Of a stretch of 64,000 nucleotides of DNA, positions 36,601 to 46,852 are shown one piece after another; position 1 is the first letter of the stretch, and each line of letters opens with the position of its first letter. Under the pieces are notes generated by a model that saw nothing but the letters and a program-made list of their open reading frames with translations, was not told the origin of the DNA and ran no database searches. Source of the stretch: Impatiens glandulifera (taxonomy: Eukaryota > Streptophyta > Magnoliopsida > Ericales > Balsaminaceae). Location of the stretch: the NCBI RefSeq assembly GCF_907164915.1, contig NC_061870.1, positions 25,829,348 to 25,893,347 of the forward strand. Reading direction: 5' to 3'. The position numbers and the translations under genes were made by a program.

Positions 36601-37647
36601 TATCTTACCATCATCAGTCAGAATTTTGATAGTCCCAATACCCACCGTTTTACATATGGCATCATTTCCCATGACAACGTTTCCACCATCATAATCTTCA
36701 TAGGTATCGAACCATTCTTTGTTCGGACTCATATGATATGAACACCCTGAATCCAACACCCACGTATCAATAGGGTGTAGAGAAGCGTTAGCTACAAGGG
36801 CAATGTCCTCCTCCGAGTCGGTGTCTCTGTCTTTATGTGCTATCGCAGCCGTAGAATATTTGCACCTTTTCTTAGGACAATTATTCTTCCAGTGACTAGG
36901 TTCTTTACAATAATTGCAGATGTCTTTAGCATTAGGGCCCTTAGCTTTGTATTTCTGATCCTTCTTCTTTCCAGACCCTTTGTAGTTGACTGTGTTGGCA
37001 ATCAACCCAGATGCTTGATTGTCTACAATTTCACCGCTCGCCTTATGACGCAGTTCTCTAGTATGAAGTGCTGACCGAACTTCCTCTAGAGTTACAGAGT
37101 CTTTACCCACAACGAACGATTGAACAAAATTTTCAAACGAGTTGGGTAAAGATACCAACAGAATTAATGCAGAATCTTCATCTTCGATCTTAACATCTAT
37201 ATTTCTCAATTCAAGTAATATAGTGTTTAACTTATCAAGATGTTCACGAAGAGACTTACCTTCAAGCATACGAAGACTAAACAGACGTTGTTTCAATAAC
37301 AACTTGTTAGTCAGTGACTTTGTCATGTACAAAGCCTCTAACTTCGACCACAGACCGATTGCGGTATCTTCATCTGATACCTCAGTAATCACTTCATCAG
37401 CCAGACAGAGTAAAATTGTTGAGTGCGCCTTCTCTTCCAAGACCTCAAGCTCAGCAGTGATTTTACCAGAGGAAGACTCCTTTGCAGGACCTGCAACTAT
37501 CTTCGCCTTTTCCTTCGACAATGGTGCCCAGACGCCTTGTTGTTTAAGCAAGGCTCGCATTTTGATCTGCCATAGACCAAAACTGTTTCGCCCTGTGAAT
37601 TTTTCGATTTTCAGATTCATTGAAGACATTCTCTCGCCAGAAAACAA
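33616..37647 (-). pseudogene. Copia gag-pol polyprotein with one amber stop
   Basis: One frame of 1,343 sense codons from ATG 37647 to the TAA/TAG-type stop at 33616, interrupted only by TAG at 35199-35197. Order of domains: gag (LKIEKFTGRNSFGLWQIKM), zinc knuckle CNYCKEPSHWKNNC (Ser where Gly is usual), protease WVLDSGCSYHM, integrase (LWHMRLGHMGERGM, CEHC, RTDNGLEF, PQQNGVAERVNQTL), reverse transcriptase ([14 protein letters not shown]), RNase H ([28 protein letters not shown]) and the tail [10 protein letters not shown]. The stop lies between integrase and reverse transcriptase (EEMVSYAL*VAEDV), so translation would give gag, protease and integrase without reverse transcriptase unless it is read through. 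Confidence 0.93.
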
Positions 37648-37675
37648 ATAGTGATAATCTGATCGGATCTAACCC

Positions 37676-37687
37676 GCTCTGATACCA
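37676..37687 (-). other. Primer-binding site (initiator tRNA-Met)
   Basis: TGGTATCAGAGC on the minus strand, two bases inside the 5' LTR. Confidence 0.9.
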
Positions 37688-37689
37688 AT

Positions 37690-37925
37690 TGTTGTGCGGA
37701 ATGCAAGAAAATGATGAACAATGAAGTGTGAAAATAAACAGATGAAGAGAGATTTCTGATTATGAAAAGATAAAGATAAAACAGATTACAACTAATGAAA
37801 AAGAATTGCAGCTATCTAAAGTCAGAAAAGAAATAAAACGTAAAACACCTAACTTAATAAGCATAACTGAATAAATGTGAAATAACTGAAATTATTAATT
37901 CCTATACTAAAGGCAAAACGTTACA
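37690..37925 (-). repeat. 5' LTR of the copia at 33.3-37.9 kb
   Basis: 236 bp, paired with 33332-33567, followed by the target duplication aaagg. Confidence 0.95.
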
Positions 37926-38710
37926 AAAGGGATGAAATTAGACGAGCTTATATCAAGATGAGGTCATATCAACCTATTAAGGATGAGTACCCGCCGACCA
38001 AATTTGGAAATCAAAATCGACGGTTCCAAAGTCATTGGTTTAAAAAATTTACTTGGTTAGAATACTCTCCTTTGAAAGATGTTGTTTTTTGTTTCCCATG
38101 TTTCTTGTTTGAACATAAGCAACCCCAAAAACCTACATTTACAATAGATGAATTCAAATATTGAAAACGAGTTAATGATGGGGATAAATCCTCTTTTGTT
38201 ATGCATATATGATGTAATATTTCACCACATAATAGGGCAGTTGAATATCTTGATAATCTAATGAATATCCTTGTCATATTGAAAAACAAAATAACAGATT
38301 ACGGCTTACAACAATTATTGAAAACGCTTGGTGGCTCACTTTGTAAGCGTATGCATTGAGAGGACATGACGAGTCTCCATCTTCTAATAATCGTGAAAAT
38401 TTTATTGGAAAAAAAGCGGAGTATAGAAAGTTACATTTGAGATGCAAGTTGGTGTCAACCCCAGGTAATTTTTCATCCTGGCTCCGCCCTTGGTGTAACT
38501 GCTTTTAATTTTTAAGTCTTTATGGAAGTCAATTTTCATCTTTTAAAAAAAATATTGAATCAACATGATAGGTTATATTATACTCTATTTTAATAATTAT
38601 TTTAAGTAATAAATTAATATAAATTTTATGTTATTGGTTAATAATATAGTTCAAGTAAAAATGTTTTATCAATACTTGTTGGTCTAATTTTTTTATATTT
38701 CCTTTTTAAG

Positions 38711-38751
38711 TCTGGGTCGAATCCAAGTCACTCAGAGTTAGCAAGAATATT
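38711..38751 (-). pseudogene. tRNA-Asp pseudogene fragment
   Basis: Only the T-arm side remains (gggtcgaatccaagtcact on the plus strand). Confidence 0.4.
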
Positions 38752-38836
38752 GTCGGATCGAATCAGGGTCACCCGCGTGACAGTTAAAATATTTACACAC
38801 GCATAACAGTTAAAATATTTACCACTATACTACAAA
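38752..38836 (-). pseudogene. tRNA-Asp pseudogene with internal duplication
   Basis: Keeps gggtcacccgcgtgaca and ttaccactatactacaa. The block acagttaaaatatttac is present twice, which lengthens the anticodon-to-D-arm part. Confidence 0.65.
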
Positions 38837-38891
38837 AACGTCGGCGAATCGTCTTCTTCTTGGCATTTCTTGAGTTCCAATTTGATCATGA

Positions 38892-38960
38892 ACGTTGCCG
38901 GGATGGAATTCAGTCACCAACCTTACAAGCATTATTACTTATCACTATTCTAAAACAAGT
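38892..38960 (-). pseudogene. tRNA-Asp pseudogene
   Basis: Starts acgttgccgggat and ends tatcactattctaaaaca. The anticodon stem is lost. Confidence 0.5.
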
Positions 38961-39079
38961 TTTTTCTTTTTTTATTTTTATTTTTATAATAAGAGTTTGT
39001 TTGTTTCACTAATAAATTAATTTTCAAAAAATCCGACTAAATTGGTATGTTTTTATTAAATTATTAACTAGAATATTAT

Positions 39080-39154
39080 CGTAGTTATCAAGTATCGGAC
39101 GAGGACGAGGCATTATAGTAAGTAGAAAGAATACTTACTATATTACAACGACTT
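39080..39154 (-). pseudogene. tRNA-Asp pseudogene
   Basis: Only the 5' half of the tRNA is clear (aatacttactatattacaac on the plus strand, then gacttg). Confidence 0.45.
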
Positions 39155-39364
39155 GTTATATAAATATATTTTTTTTGAGAAAAAGAGTTTGTTTGTTTTA
39201 CTAATAAATTAATTTTAAAAATACAAGCTCTTATCCTCACAAAAAGAATAACACAGGTTTGATTTCATTTTTAACGTTTTGTGTTGAATCGGAGAGCCAC
39301 TGTGAATGTTATTTTAGTTTTCCTTAATTCAAAAAAAGACTAATAAATTAATTTAATAAAAATT

Positions 39365-39431
39365 AGGCTGGAATCAAACCCAGGTCACCCGCGTGACAGG
39401 AGCGAATACTTACTACTACACTAGAAAGACA
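39365..39431 (-). pseudogene. tRNA-Asp pseudogene
   Basis: Keeps aaacccaggtcacccgcg and the anticodon side (tgacaggagcgaatactt), with both acceptor-stem halves altered. Confidence 0.6.
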
Positions 39432-40326
39432 TTTTTTTAGAATAAGAGATGGTTTGTTTCACTAATAAGTTAATTTTCAAAAGTTCAGGGCAGATCCGGA
39501 CCTGCTGTGTAATAAGTGAGGCAATTGCCTCAGGCCCAAACATTCAACTAAATAGTGTTTTTTATTTTTATTTTTTTGGATACAAATTAAGTTAGGGCTT
39601 ATCATTGATAGGTTATCAATTATTATTTATCGCACGATTTCCATTTATCAACAAAATCAAAGTAAAAAAAGAAAAAAATAGAACAAGCATTCTGGAAAAA
39701 GAAAATGAAACACTTCCCCCAAACCCCAAGCCCGTCGTCGATCCTCTAGCTTGCCGGAATCGGAGCAGAAAACTCGATCGTCTCCTTCCCCGAGCTCTTG
39801 GGGCTTTTTCTCTCGTTCCAGCCTTGTTTCTCGGCACTGCGCCACTGCCCACTAGAGTTCTTCCTCCGATTTCGGTGAGATTTTGGTTCGATTTACTTGA
39901 TTATTTTTGGTTGTTGAGGACTTGTCTGGTGGAATGGTGGATTCACAATCTGTATCTTACATTATTGCATATCGGAAGTGCAACATTGTGGTTAATCATA
40001 GATTCATAAAATGTTGGTTAATCTATAAATTTTTAATGCAGATTAGCATTTAGAATTTTATCAAGCATGCCTCCTATAAGAAATCAATTGTTTGAGACAA
40101 AAAAAAAGAAAAAATAAAAGGAAAATGTTTTAATTCAAAGCCAAGTAGGAAGCCTTAATAAATATTTCACAAGCGATCAAATAGTAGAGAAAGTGAACCA
40201 GAATGACATCGATGATAAGTTGAATCAGTGGCGGACCTACAAGGGGGGCCTTGGGGGGCCCGGGCCTCCCCCAACCAGGGTAAAACTTTGAAAATATTAT
40301 ATATATATATATATATATTTATCAAA

Positions 40327-40396
40327 TAAGGCTTTGCCTGAGTGGTTTTGGAGCTGAAATCTATAGTAGAGGTCAGGTCATCAAACCCTGCCTCTT
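40327..40396 (+). other. tRNA-like module in the nested hAT
   Basis: Segments ctttgcctgagtggttttgg and aggtcaggtcatcaaaccc resemble tRNA A-box and B-box regions. The same position and layout as 32798-32868, and similar to 53826-53880. Confidence 0.4.
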
Positions 40397-40869
40397 AATA
40401 AAAAAATATAAATAAACTAACCCTTCCTTTTATAAAAATTAATAAAAAAAACTAATTCATAATTATAGTATTCTAATTTCAAATATAATAAATCATATAA
40501 TATTATTATTTATTTTAAAACTACATTTATATTATAATTTATTTATATATATATATATATATTTGATTAATTTTAATATAATTAATAATACAAATTACTT
40601 ATAAATATAAGGGTAAAATAACCATTTATATAAATATAAGGGTAAAATATTATTTTATATTTCTTAATTTTAAATTATTTTAACAAATAAATGTATTTGT
40701 TATATTTTATTTAGGGGTTGTGACACATATTTATTTTTAATCATTTATTTTATGTAGGATATAAAATAATGAAGATGTTTTATAAACAAATTTGTACTTC
40801 TACATCACATGATCAGCATGAGTCTTCTCAATCAATTAATGAGCCTACTAATGAGTCTAATGTTACTGA

Positions 40870-41318
40870 TCAAATATACATGGTTAGAATATAGCATATC
40901 AAAAGATGCATCATTTTGTTTTTGGTGTTATCTTTTCAAACCTTTAAATAGAGAAAACGTAGATGATACATTTATAGGAGATGGGTACAAAAATTGGAAA
41001 AGAGCATTAGAAAGATTCAATCGTCATATGAAAACTTCAAATAGTTGTCATAATGAAGCTAGAATTCAATTTGAATCATTTTAAGATCAAAGACATAACG
41101 TGAGAAACGTTTTACGTACACATGGTCGTGATATAGAAATAAATTATCACACATGTTTAACGACAATATTTGATGTAACACGCTTTCTATTGAGGCAAGG
41201 ATTACCTTTTCGAGGACATGATGAGTCAAGTAGTTCATCAAATAAAGGAAATTTTCTTGAATTGATTGATATAGTCAACATAATGAAGATATTTGTCTTC
41301 TTTTGTACCGACTCATGA
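40870..41318 (+). pseudogene. hAT transposase fragment (TTF zinc finger to core start)
   Basis: Frames KYTWLEYSISKDASFCFWCY (zinc-finger CxxC), KNWKRALERFNRHMKTSNSC, then after a stop near 41083 RNVLRTHGRDIEINYH and FLLRQGLPFRGHDESSSSSN. This is the order of ZMYM-like hAT transposases. It ends near 41318, so most of the catalytic core and the dimerisation domain are deleted. Confidence 0.75.
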
Positions 41319-41840
41319 ACAAGAATAATTTAGTAATTGTGCTTATTAGTATTTTTATGTAATTATCGAGTAAAATTTTAATTAAAAAATGCATTTATTT
41401 GATAGCCAAAAAATGCTACGTTATTAGATATTTGGCCCCCCCGAGAAAATATTTCTGGGTCCGCCACTGAGTTGAATGATCGGAACATGGTGAATTGAAT
41501 GAACTTCGCAATGAAGACCCAAAACAGTCTGAAAATGAGAACGATGTAAGTATGCCTAAAAGTGACACTGATGGAGATATAAATCAAAAGATTTTGTTTC
41601 TTTAAATGTTGATGATCCAGGAAATTGGGACAAAATGCAAAATATTAGGGACTTTTTGGTTGAAAGTGGTCCTAAAAGATATGATCATGTTACAAATACT
41701 ATTATATTTAAATCGATAAAAAATATATGTATAAATATTAAGTTTTGAGGGCACCAAGTTTTGTGCTCGCCTCAGGCCTCGAAGTCTCAGGTCCGGCATT
41801 GGTTAAGGGCTTGTTTGTTTTAATTAAATAGAGTATACAC

Positions 41841-41909
41841 GTAGTTGTGGGGGATAAACTCATGTCACCCGCATGATAGATGGAAATCTGTATCATTTAA
41901 CTACAACGA
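41841..41909 (-). pseudogene. tRNA-Asp pseudogene
   Basis: Keeps catgtcacccgcatgata and the end taactacaacga. The T-arm and D-arm are altered. Confidence 0.55.
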
Positions 41910-41973
41910 ATTTTTTAAAAATCGTCAAGTCGTTGCTTGTTTCATTTCATTAAATTATTAACCAAAAACTTAT

Positions 41974-42045
41974 CGCCGTTGCCGGGGATCGAACCCGGGT
42001 CACCCGCGTGACAGGCGGGAATTCTTACCACTATACTACAACGAC
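41974..42045 (-). tRNA. tRNA-Asp (anticodon GTC)
   Basis: 72 nt on the minus strand. Acceptor stem GTCGTTG pairs with CAACGGC (one G-U), discriminator G. The anticodon arm is CCCGC-CTGTCAC-GCGGG, with anticodon GTC. The B box GGTTCGATCCC and the T stem CCCGG/CCGGG are perfect. Five T's follow six bases past the 3' end (plus-strand 41964-41968), a Pol III terminator, and a CAA lies just upstream, as in plant tRNA genes. It has everything needed to be expressed. It is the only intact member of the array. Confidence 0.95.
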
Positions 42046-42162
42046 TTGTTATTTTTTTTGAGAGAATAAGAGTTTGTTTGTTTTACTAATAAATTAATTT
42101 TCAAAAAAACGTCTAACCTTGGGGATTTTTTGTTTTTATTAAATTATAAACCAAAATATTAA

Positions 42163-42234
42163 CTACGTTGCCGGGAATCAAATCAACGTCACCCGCGTGA
42201 CTGACGATAATATTTATCACTATACTACAACACT
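42163..42234 (-). pseudogene. tRNA-Asp pseudogene
   Basis: Full length. Keeps acgttgccggga, gtcacccgcgtga and tatactacaac, but the T-loop (atcaaatcaacg) and the anticodon-stem partner are mutated. Confidence 0.75.
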
Positions 42235-42346
42235 TGTTATTCCTTTATGAGAATAAAAGTTCGTTGTTTTTATTAATAAATTAATTTTCAAAAAAACCCT
42301 CAGCTCTTGGCATTTGTTTTCATTAAATTATTAACCAAAATGTTAA

Positions 42347-42419
42347 CACGGTTGTTGAGGATTGAACGGAAGTCACTTGTGTGACAGGCGAAAATACTTC
42401 CAACTATACTAAAATGACA
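42347..42419 (-). pseudogene. tRNA-Asp pseudogene
   Basis: Full length but more diverged: gattgaacggaagtcactt and gtgtgacaggcgaaaatac are recognisable. Confidence 0.7.
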
Positions 42420-42530
42420 TATTATTCTTTTTATTGAGCTTAATTGTTTTAGTGATAAGTTATTTAGAAAAAAACCGTAGCTCAAAAAGGGCTTGTTTGT
42501 TTTTGTTAAATCATTAACTAAAATATTAAC

Positions 42531-42586
42531 GTGGATGTCTGGATCGAACTTGTGTCACCGCAGGCGAAATACTTACCCCTCTTTGG
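42531..42586 (-). pseudogene. tRNA-Asp pseudogene, truncated
   Basis: Keeps ggatcgaacttgtgtcaccg and aggcgaaatacttacc. Part of the anticodon stem is deleted and the 5' end is lost. Confidence 0.6.
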
Positions 42587-42599
42587 TGAGAATAAAAAG

Positions 42600-43479
42600 A
42601 TTATTTGTTTCAGTAATAAGTTGAAGTTAAAGGACTGGATTCTAATTAAGTGGGAGATGAGAGTTGTGTTAATTTAAAAAAAAACGATAAGATTATAAAG
42701 ATTTATTTTAATTTTAGTTTAGTTCCGCTGTAGACAGTAAGACACCACTTTCTTTATGTAATTATTAAAAGACATCAAGGTTGTGCCAACATTAATCATG
42801 CTTTTTATATAAAGTAACTAATTAACCGTCAATTATATTTGTGGGCTCCAAATGATTACTATTTTAAAAAACATTCATGTCGAATTAAAAGACTGCGGCT
42901 CAGTTATAATATTAAGTTATGTTTTAAGTTAGAAGTATATAATTCAATTTGAATTGAATTATTATTTTTTAATAAATTTTTTATAAGAATTATGACTTAG
43001 AATAATATAGGCGGTGACTTATTACTATTCTCCTCACCGTGAGAAAGCAGAAAAGTCTTTTTTATTAAAAAAAAAAAAGAAAAAAAAATTAACTCCCCTG
43101 TTTCAGAGAACAAGGGAGTGAAGAGTGTTGACAGGAGAGCATCCAAAATCGTGAAAAATCTGCTTTGGTTGAAACATTTAACTTGGAATGTAAAAATAAT
43201 TAAATTTGTTAATAATATAGTTACAGAATATTGATAATAAAAAAAATGAGGTTAATTTTGGAAAAAATCTGGTTCTATAAGTGCACTTCTATTTCTAGTT
43301 TTTACTTTTCAATTTCAACATAAATATCACATTTAATTTGGGAAAAACTTTCGTCCCAAAAATGAAAACGGAATAATAGTAACCGCAGTGAAATGCAGAA
43401 TAATAGCATAAAAGGAAGAAGAACGAAATAACGATACAATAATCTTACACAGGTTTGGAATAACAATGTACTACGTTCT
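42600..43479. other. AT-rich intergenic DNA
   Basis: No gene recognised. A short A-rich run lies at about 43069-43088. Confidence 0.45.
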
Positions 43480-43810
43480 GTTTTTGGAGAATCGATTCAA
43501 TATAGTTATAATAAAAATTACAAATTATAACTCTCTGTGTGTTCTAGATTTTAGTCTCACACACTCTTCTTGTTTACAATGTATATATATTTATATAGAC
43601 TTTTAGAATTCATAATTAGGATAAAAATCATGTAATATATTTGACATCTCCACAATGATATGATCTCGTGGAGATTTAGTTGACATTTCCATAATAATAG
43701 GATTTGATTGACATCTTCACAATTGAGTCTCACATATCTTTCTTCCTTTTTTGTACCTAACATTGAGACACACCAAATTGAGTTTCAAAACCCTATGCCC
43801 AATTCCACAA

Positions 43811-46077
43811 ATTCTCCACCTTATCTCTATGTCTATTGTCAAACGAATGAGCCTCATCACCAAAAACACCCCAGAACCGATTCTCCTACTTCTCCGATTA
43901 CGTTTCAACATTTGTGACGTGAATCAAGTCGCAACATTTCCGCAACTTTATTCCCATCACCACCTTCGTGGCCATATCTGTGGGATTTTCATCTATATGA
44001 ACCTTCTCCACAACTACCGCTCCATTGGCTATGACATCTCGAATGTAGTGAAGTCGTATGTCGATGTGCTTTTTGCGCTATTGAAACATTGAGTTCTTGG
44101 AAAAGGGTATGGTGTTTTGGTTATTGCAAAACAACTCCACTTTATCGTGCTTTACCCCAAATTCACCCACGAGACCCTTCAACCAAATTGCCTCCTTGAC
44201 GCCCTTCGTCACATTGATATACTGATGCCTCCGTTGTTGAAAGGGCAACTACAAATTGTAATTATTCCTTCCAACTTACCGAGCATCCAAATAGGGTAAA
44301 CACATATCCCGTTAGGGACCTTCTCTTGTCCAAGTCACTTGTAAAATAAGCATCAACATATCCTCTCAACTTATCAAATTCCGAAAATAGTTGAAGATGA
44401 TGCAACACATCACCTACACCTGCCCGTTTAAAACAAAGACCGACATCTTAGGATCCCCAACGTAACAGAGAATCCAATTCGTCGTCTCTCAATGTTCTTT
44501 CCCTTGGTTCACCATAAAGTGACTAACAAGACTGACAACGTGAAAAATATCAGGTTACGTACATACCACTACATACATTAGGCTCCTAACGACACTCGCA
44601 TATGGGGTGTTTTCCATTCTCACATTTCCCTCCACGGTACTTGGTGATATCTTTGAGGAGAACTTGATATGAGTAACTAATGGCATTTGAACTGCCTTAG
44701 CGTTAGACACCCCAAATTTGGCGACCACTTTTCGGAGGTAGTGCTTTAAGACACGAACATAAAGCCTTTATCCCGATCCAGCTTAATCACCATCCCCGAA
44801 ATTTTATTTGTTGATCCCATATCATCCACGTATAAAAATAGGAAGGCCCTGTAAACTCTTTACCTTGCGAAACTCTCCCTTGTTTCCCGATGCGATTAAC
44901 ATATTATTCACGTATAACAATAGAAAGACCCCACAACCATCAACCCACTTGAAACAGACACAACTATCGAAATTATTTCTCACGAAATCGTTACGAACAA
45001 TGAACTCATCATAGAACAAATACCATTGTCTTGGAAATTGTTTCAAACCATAAAGCGAGCGTTTAAGGAGACATATCTTGCCTTCATCACTAGGTTTGAC
45101 GAACCACTCTGGTTGTGTAATGAAGATCTTCTCCTCTAAGTTCCCATGAAGAAATGTCGTCTTCACGTTCATTTGCTCGAGCTCCAAGTCAAAGTAATTC
45201 TCTAGAGCGAGTAACACACGAATGTACATGTGCTTCACTACCAGGGAATAAATCTCAATAAAATTGACCCCTTTGCGTTGTATGAAGCCCTTAGCTACCA
45301 ATCTCGCCTTAAACTTTGCTTGTTACTACCCTCTACAACTTCTTTACACTTGAACACCCACTTTGAACCAACCACCCGCTGATTCTTGAGTTTGTCCACC
45401 AATTCCCACGTCTCGTTTTTGTCAAGCGATGTCATCTCCTCCGCCATAACACGCTTCCATTTGGTTTTCACATTTCTCTCCATCGCTTCTCTAAACGATA
45501 TTGACTCTGAATCTTGTACCTCATATGCCATAAGGATTGTAAAGGCCGCCAAATCGAAGTAGCCAAATCTCTCCGGAGCTCGAGTTATTCTATGGTCTCT
45601 ATCTCGTACTAATTGGTAGGAGTTAACGTTCTCTTCTGGATTCGTACCTTCCTCCTCTACCTGACCGTCTGTTTCATCCTCTTCACTAGCCTCTCTCGTA
45701 TCTATCGATTCTTTAGTTAACCCTCTTAAGAACTCCACTTCAAATGCAATCCTCTCTTTAGCGACTTCACCAACTTTGACTGATTGTGTTGCTCCATAAT
45801 AGGACTCGGTTTCCCTACAGACCACGTCACTTCTAATGATGCACTTGGCCGTTTCCCCATCCTTGTAAAACAATTTCCAATCCTTTACTATCTTAGGGTA
45901 TCCAACGAACATACACTTCGTCGCTCTTGGATTAAGCTTTCTATCTCGTTGGTGCATGTAAGCCACACACCCAAATATATTCAGGTTTTCAAGTTTTGTA
46001 GGAGCTTCATTCCAAACACTTTCTGGTGTCTTGCATTCTAATGTCGTCGATGGACAACATGTAAGCCACACACCCAA
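43811..46077 (-). pseudogene. Copia pol remnant (integrase tail, reverse transcriptase, decayed RNase H)
   Basis: Readable minus-strand parts: integrase tail (46077-45295, with LNIFGCVAYMHQRDRKLNPR, then ATKCMFVGYP) and reverse transcriptase (45301-44822, with VAKGFIQRKGVNFIEIY, TTFLHGNLEEKIFITQPE, KRSLYGLKQFPRQWY). The polymerase motif reads YVNNM where YVDDM is needed, so the enzyme is dead. RNase H is recognisable only in fragments at 43820-44800. The YVDDM-region block is duplicated in tandem (44815-44860 and 44895-44940). Confidence 0.85.
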
Positions 46078-46155
46078 ATATATTCATGTTGTCGAGTTTT
46101 GGAGGAGCGCCATTCTAAACATCTTCTGGTGTCTTGCATTCCAATGTCATCGACC
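45951..46155 (-). repeat. Tandem duplication of about 105 bp in the decayed copia
   Basis: taagccacacacccaaatat to atgtcgtcgatgg at about 45958-46056 is repeated, diverged, at about 46060-46155, each with tctggtgtcttgcatt near its end. The second copy runs into the right LTR. Confidence 0.75.
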
Positions 46156-46304
46156 TCAATGATATGATCTCGTAGCGATTTAGTTGACATTTCCATAATT
46201 ATACGATTTGATTGACATCTTCACTATTATGTGATTTCATGCCTTTTTGAATCTAACAAATAATTGTACAATCTTTCTTCCATTTTTTTTAACCTAACAT
46301 TGAG

Positions 46305-46811
46305 TAGGGGTGAGTCGGTACGGTATACCTTAATGGTTTATCCATACCTTACACCTTACCGAAAATTTCGGTATACAAAAATTAATACATTTACCTTGCA
46401 TTGATTTCGGTATACAAATAATTCATACATTACCTTACCTTAATTTCGGTATAATATTGGTATAATACCTTTGATACCTAAAAAACATATTAACTTAAAA
46501 TAAAATCAATCTCATCGGTAAGATAGAGATGGCATAAAAAAATATTTCTATAATTAAATTAATATCAAATATATTTAATTATTTCTTTATAAGTATAATA
46601 TATATTTTAATTTATAAATACTATTTCAGTATTTCAGTATATCTTGATTTACCAAAATTTTACAAATATCATACATTTACCGTACCAATAATTTCGGTAT
46701 CGGTTCTATACCTTACATTTTTTCGGTATACCTTAAAAATTGATATTTTCGATATATTGCGGTACAGTATTTTCGATATAACTATAATATCGGTAATTTT
46801 TCTCACCCCTA
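46305..46811. mobile_element. hAT-type MITE with reiterated ggtatacc-type body
   Basis: 507 bp, terminal repeats TAGGGGTGAG / CTCACCCCTA, exact 8-bp target duplication acattgag (46297-46304, 46812-46819). The body is made of reiterated ttcggtata / taccttac words. No coding region. Terminus similar to the MITE at 10366 (TAGGGGTGTTCA). Confidence 0.9.
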
Positions 46812-46852
46812 ACATTGAGGCACAAAGCCTAAAACCCTAGGCCTAATTCCAC

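Larger units (their letters stand above)
33332..37925 (-). mobile_element. Ty1/copia retrotransposon, nearly intact
   Basis: LTRs 33332-33567 and 37690-37925 (236 bp each, TGTTGTGCGG...GTTACA) differ by one base that I can see (A at left, G at right, in the cagaaaa(a/g)aaataaa stretch). Target duplication aaagg (33327-33331, 37926-37930). Primer-binding site for initiator tRNA-Met at 37676-37687, polypurine tract (aaggtggagatt on the minus strand) at about 33568-33579. Inserted in an hAT transposase fragment. Recent insertion. Confidence 0.95.
33240..38290 (+). pseudogene. hAT transposase N-terminal fragment (TTF-type zinc finger), interrupted
   Basis: Ignoring the copia and one copy of its 5-bp duplication, the frame reads DQTLRIPIWKYPFNQRDEIR, RAYIKMRSYQPIKDEYPP, KFGNQNRRFQSHWFKKFTWL, then EYSPLKDVVFCFPCFLFEHK. 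These are the TTF-type zinc-finger features (paired CxxC) of ZMYM-like hAT transposases. The frame stops at 38162 (after DEFKY) and is decayed beyond. Confidence 0.8.
32722..38492 (+). mobile_element. hAT element split by a nested copia
   Basis: Exact 8-bp target duplication gtgtaact (32714-32721 and 38493-38500). Terminal repeats CTGGGGCGGAG (left) and CTCCGCCCTTG (right), an inverse match at 9 of 11 positions. It carries a transposase N-terminal fragment that is interrupted at 33332 by a copia and resumes at 37931. The hAT alone is about 1.2 kb, so it is already a deletion derivative without the catalytic core. Confidence 0.87.
40226..41469 (+). mobile_element. Nested hAT element
   Basis: Perfect 12-bp terminal repeats CAGTGGCGGACC / GGTCCGCCACTG and exact 8-bp target duplication agttgaat (40218-40225, 41470-41477). 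It inserted into the hAT 39491-41801. Subterminal ends are rich in G (left: ggggggcc) and C (right: ggcccccccg). Inside are a tRNA-like module (40327-40396) and transposase fragments. Confidence 0.93.
39491..41801 (+). mobile_element. hAT element (family of 17369) with a nested hAT
   Basis: Terminal repeats CAGATCCGGACCTG (left) and CAGGTCCGGCATTG (right). Target duplication gttcaggg / gttaaggg (39483-39490, 41802-41809; seven of eight). Left and right ends match the element at 17369-19097. It keeps only the transposase N-terminal region, for example VSLNVDDPGNWDKMQNIRDF at about 41600-41660, which precedes the zinc finger in this class. Another hAT is inserted at 40226-41469. It sits inside the tRNA-Asp array. 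Confidence 0.85.
38711..42586 (-). repeat. Tandem array of tRNA-Asp units
   Basis: At least ten tRNA-Asp-like sequences in one orientation, with similar spacers (ataagagtttgtttgttt, actaataaattaattttcaa). In the best-preserved part the spacing is 189, 184 and 184 bp (41974, 42163, 42347, 42531). Only the copy at 41974-42045 is intact. The hAT 39491-41801 splits the array. Confidence 0.85.
43480..46852 (-). mobile_element. Decayed, internally deleted copia
   Basis: Left LTR remnant up to about 43809 (ends tcccaattccaca in degenerate form, followed by the polypurine tract ggtggagaatt on the minus strand). Right LTR remnant about 46150-46304 plus 46812-46852. Both contain aatgatatgatctcgt and gatttagttgacatttcc. 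Between them are RNase H, reverse transcriptase and the integrase C-terminus only. Gag, protease and the integrase core are deleted. An hAT MITE (46305-46811) splits the right LTR. Confidence 0.75.

Noticed and set aside
39605..40009. Open frame of 134 residues in the hAT left part
   Set aside because: It lies in the non-coding 5' part of the hAT and shows no transposase or host-gene similarity that I recognise.
43708..44299. Several short plus-strand frames
   Set aside because: They overlap the decayed copia RNase H and LTR on the other strand.
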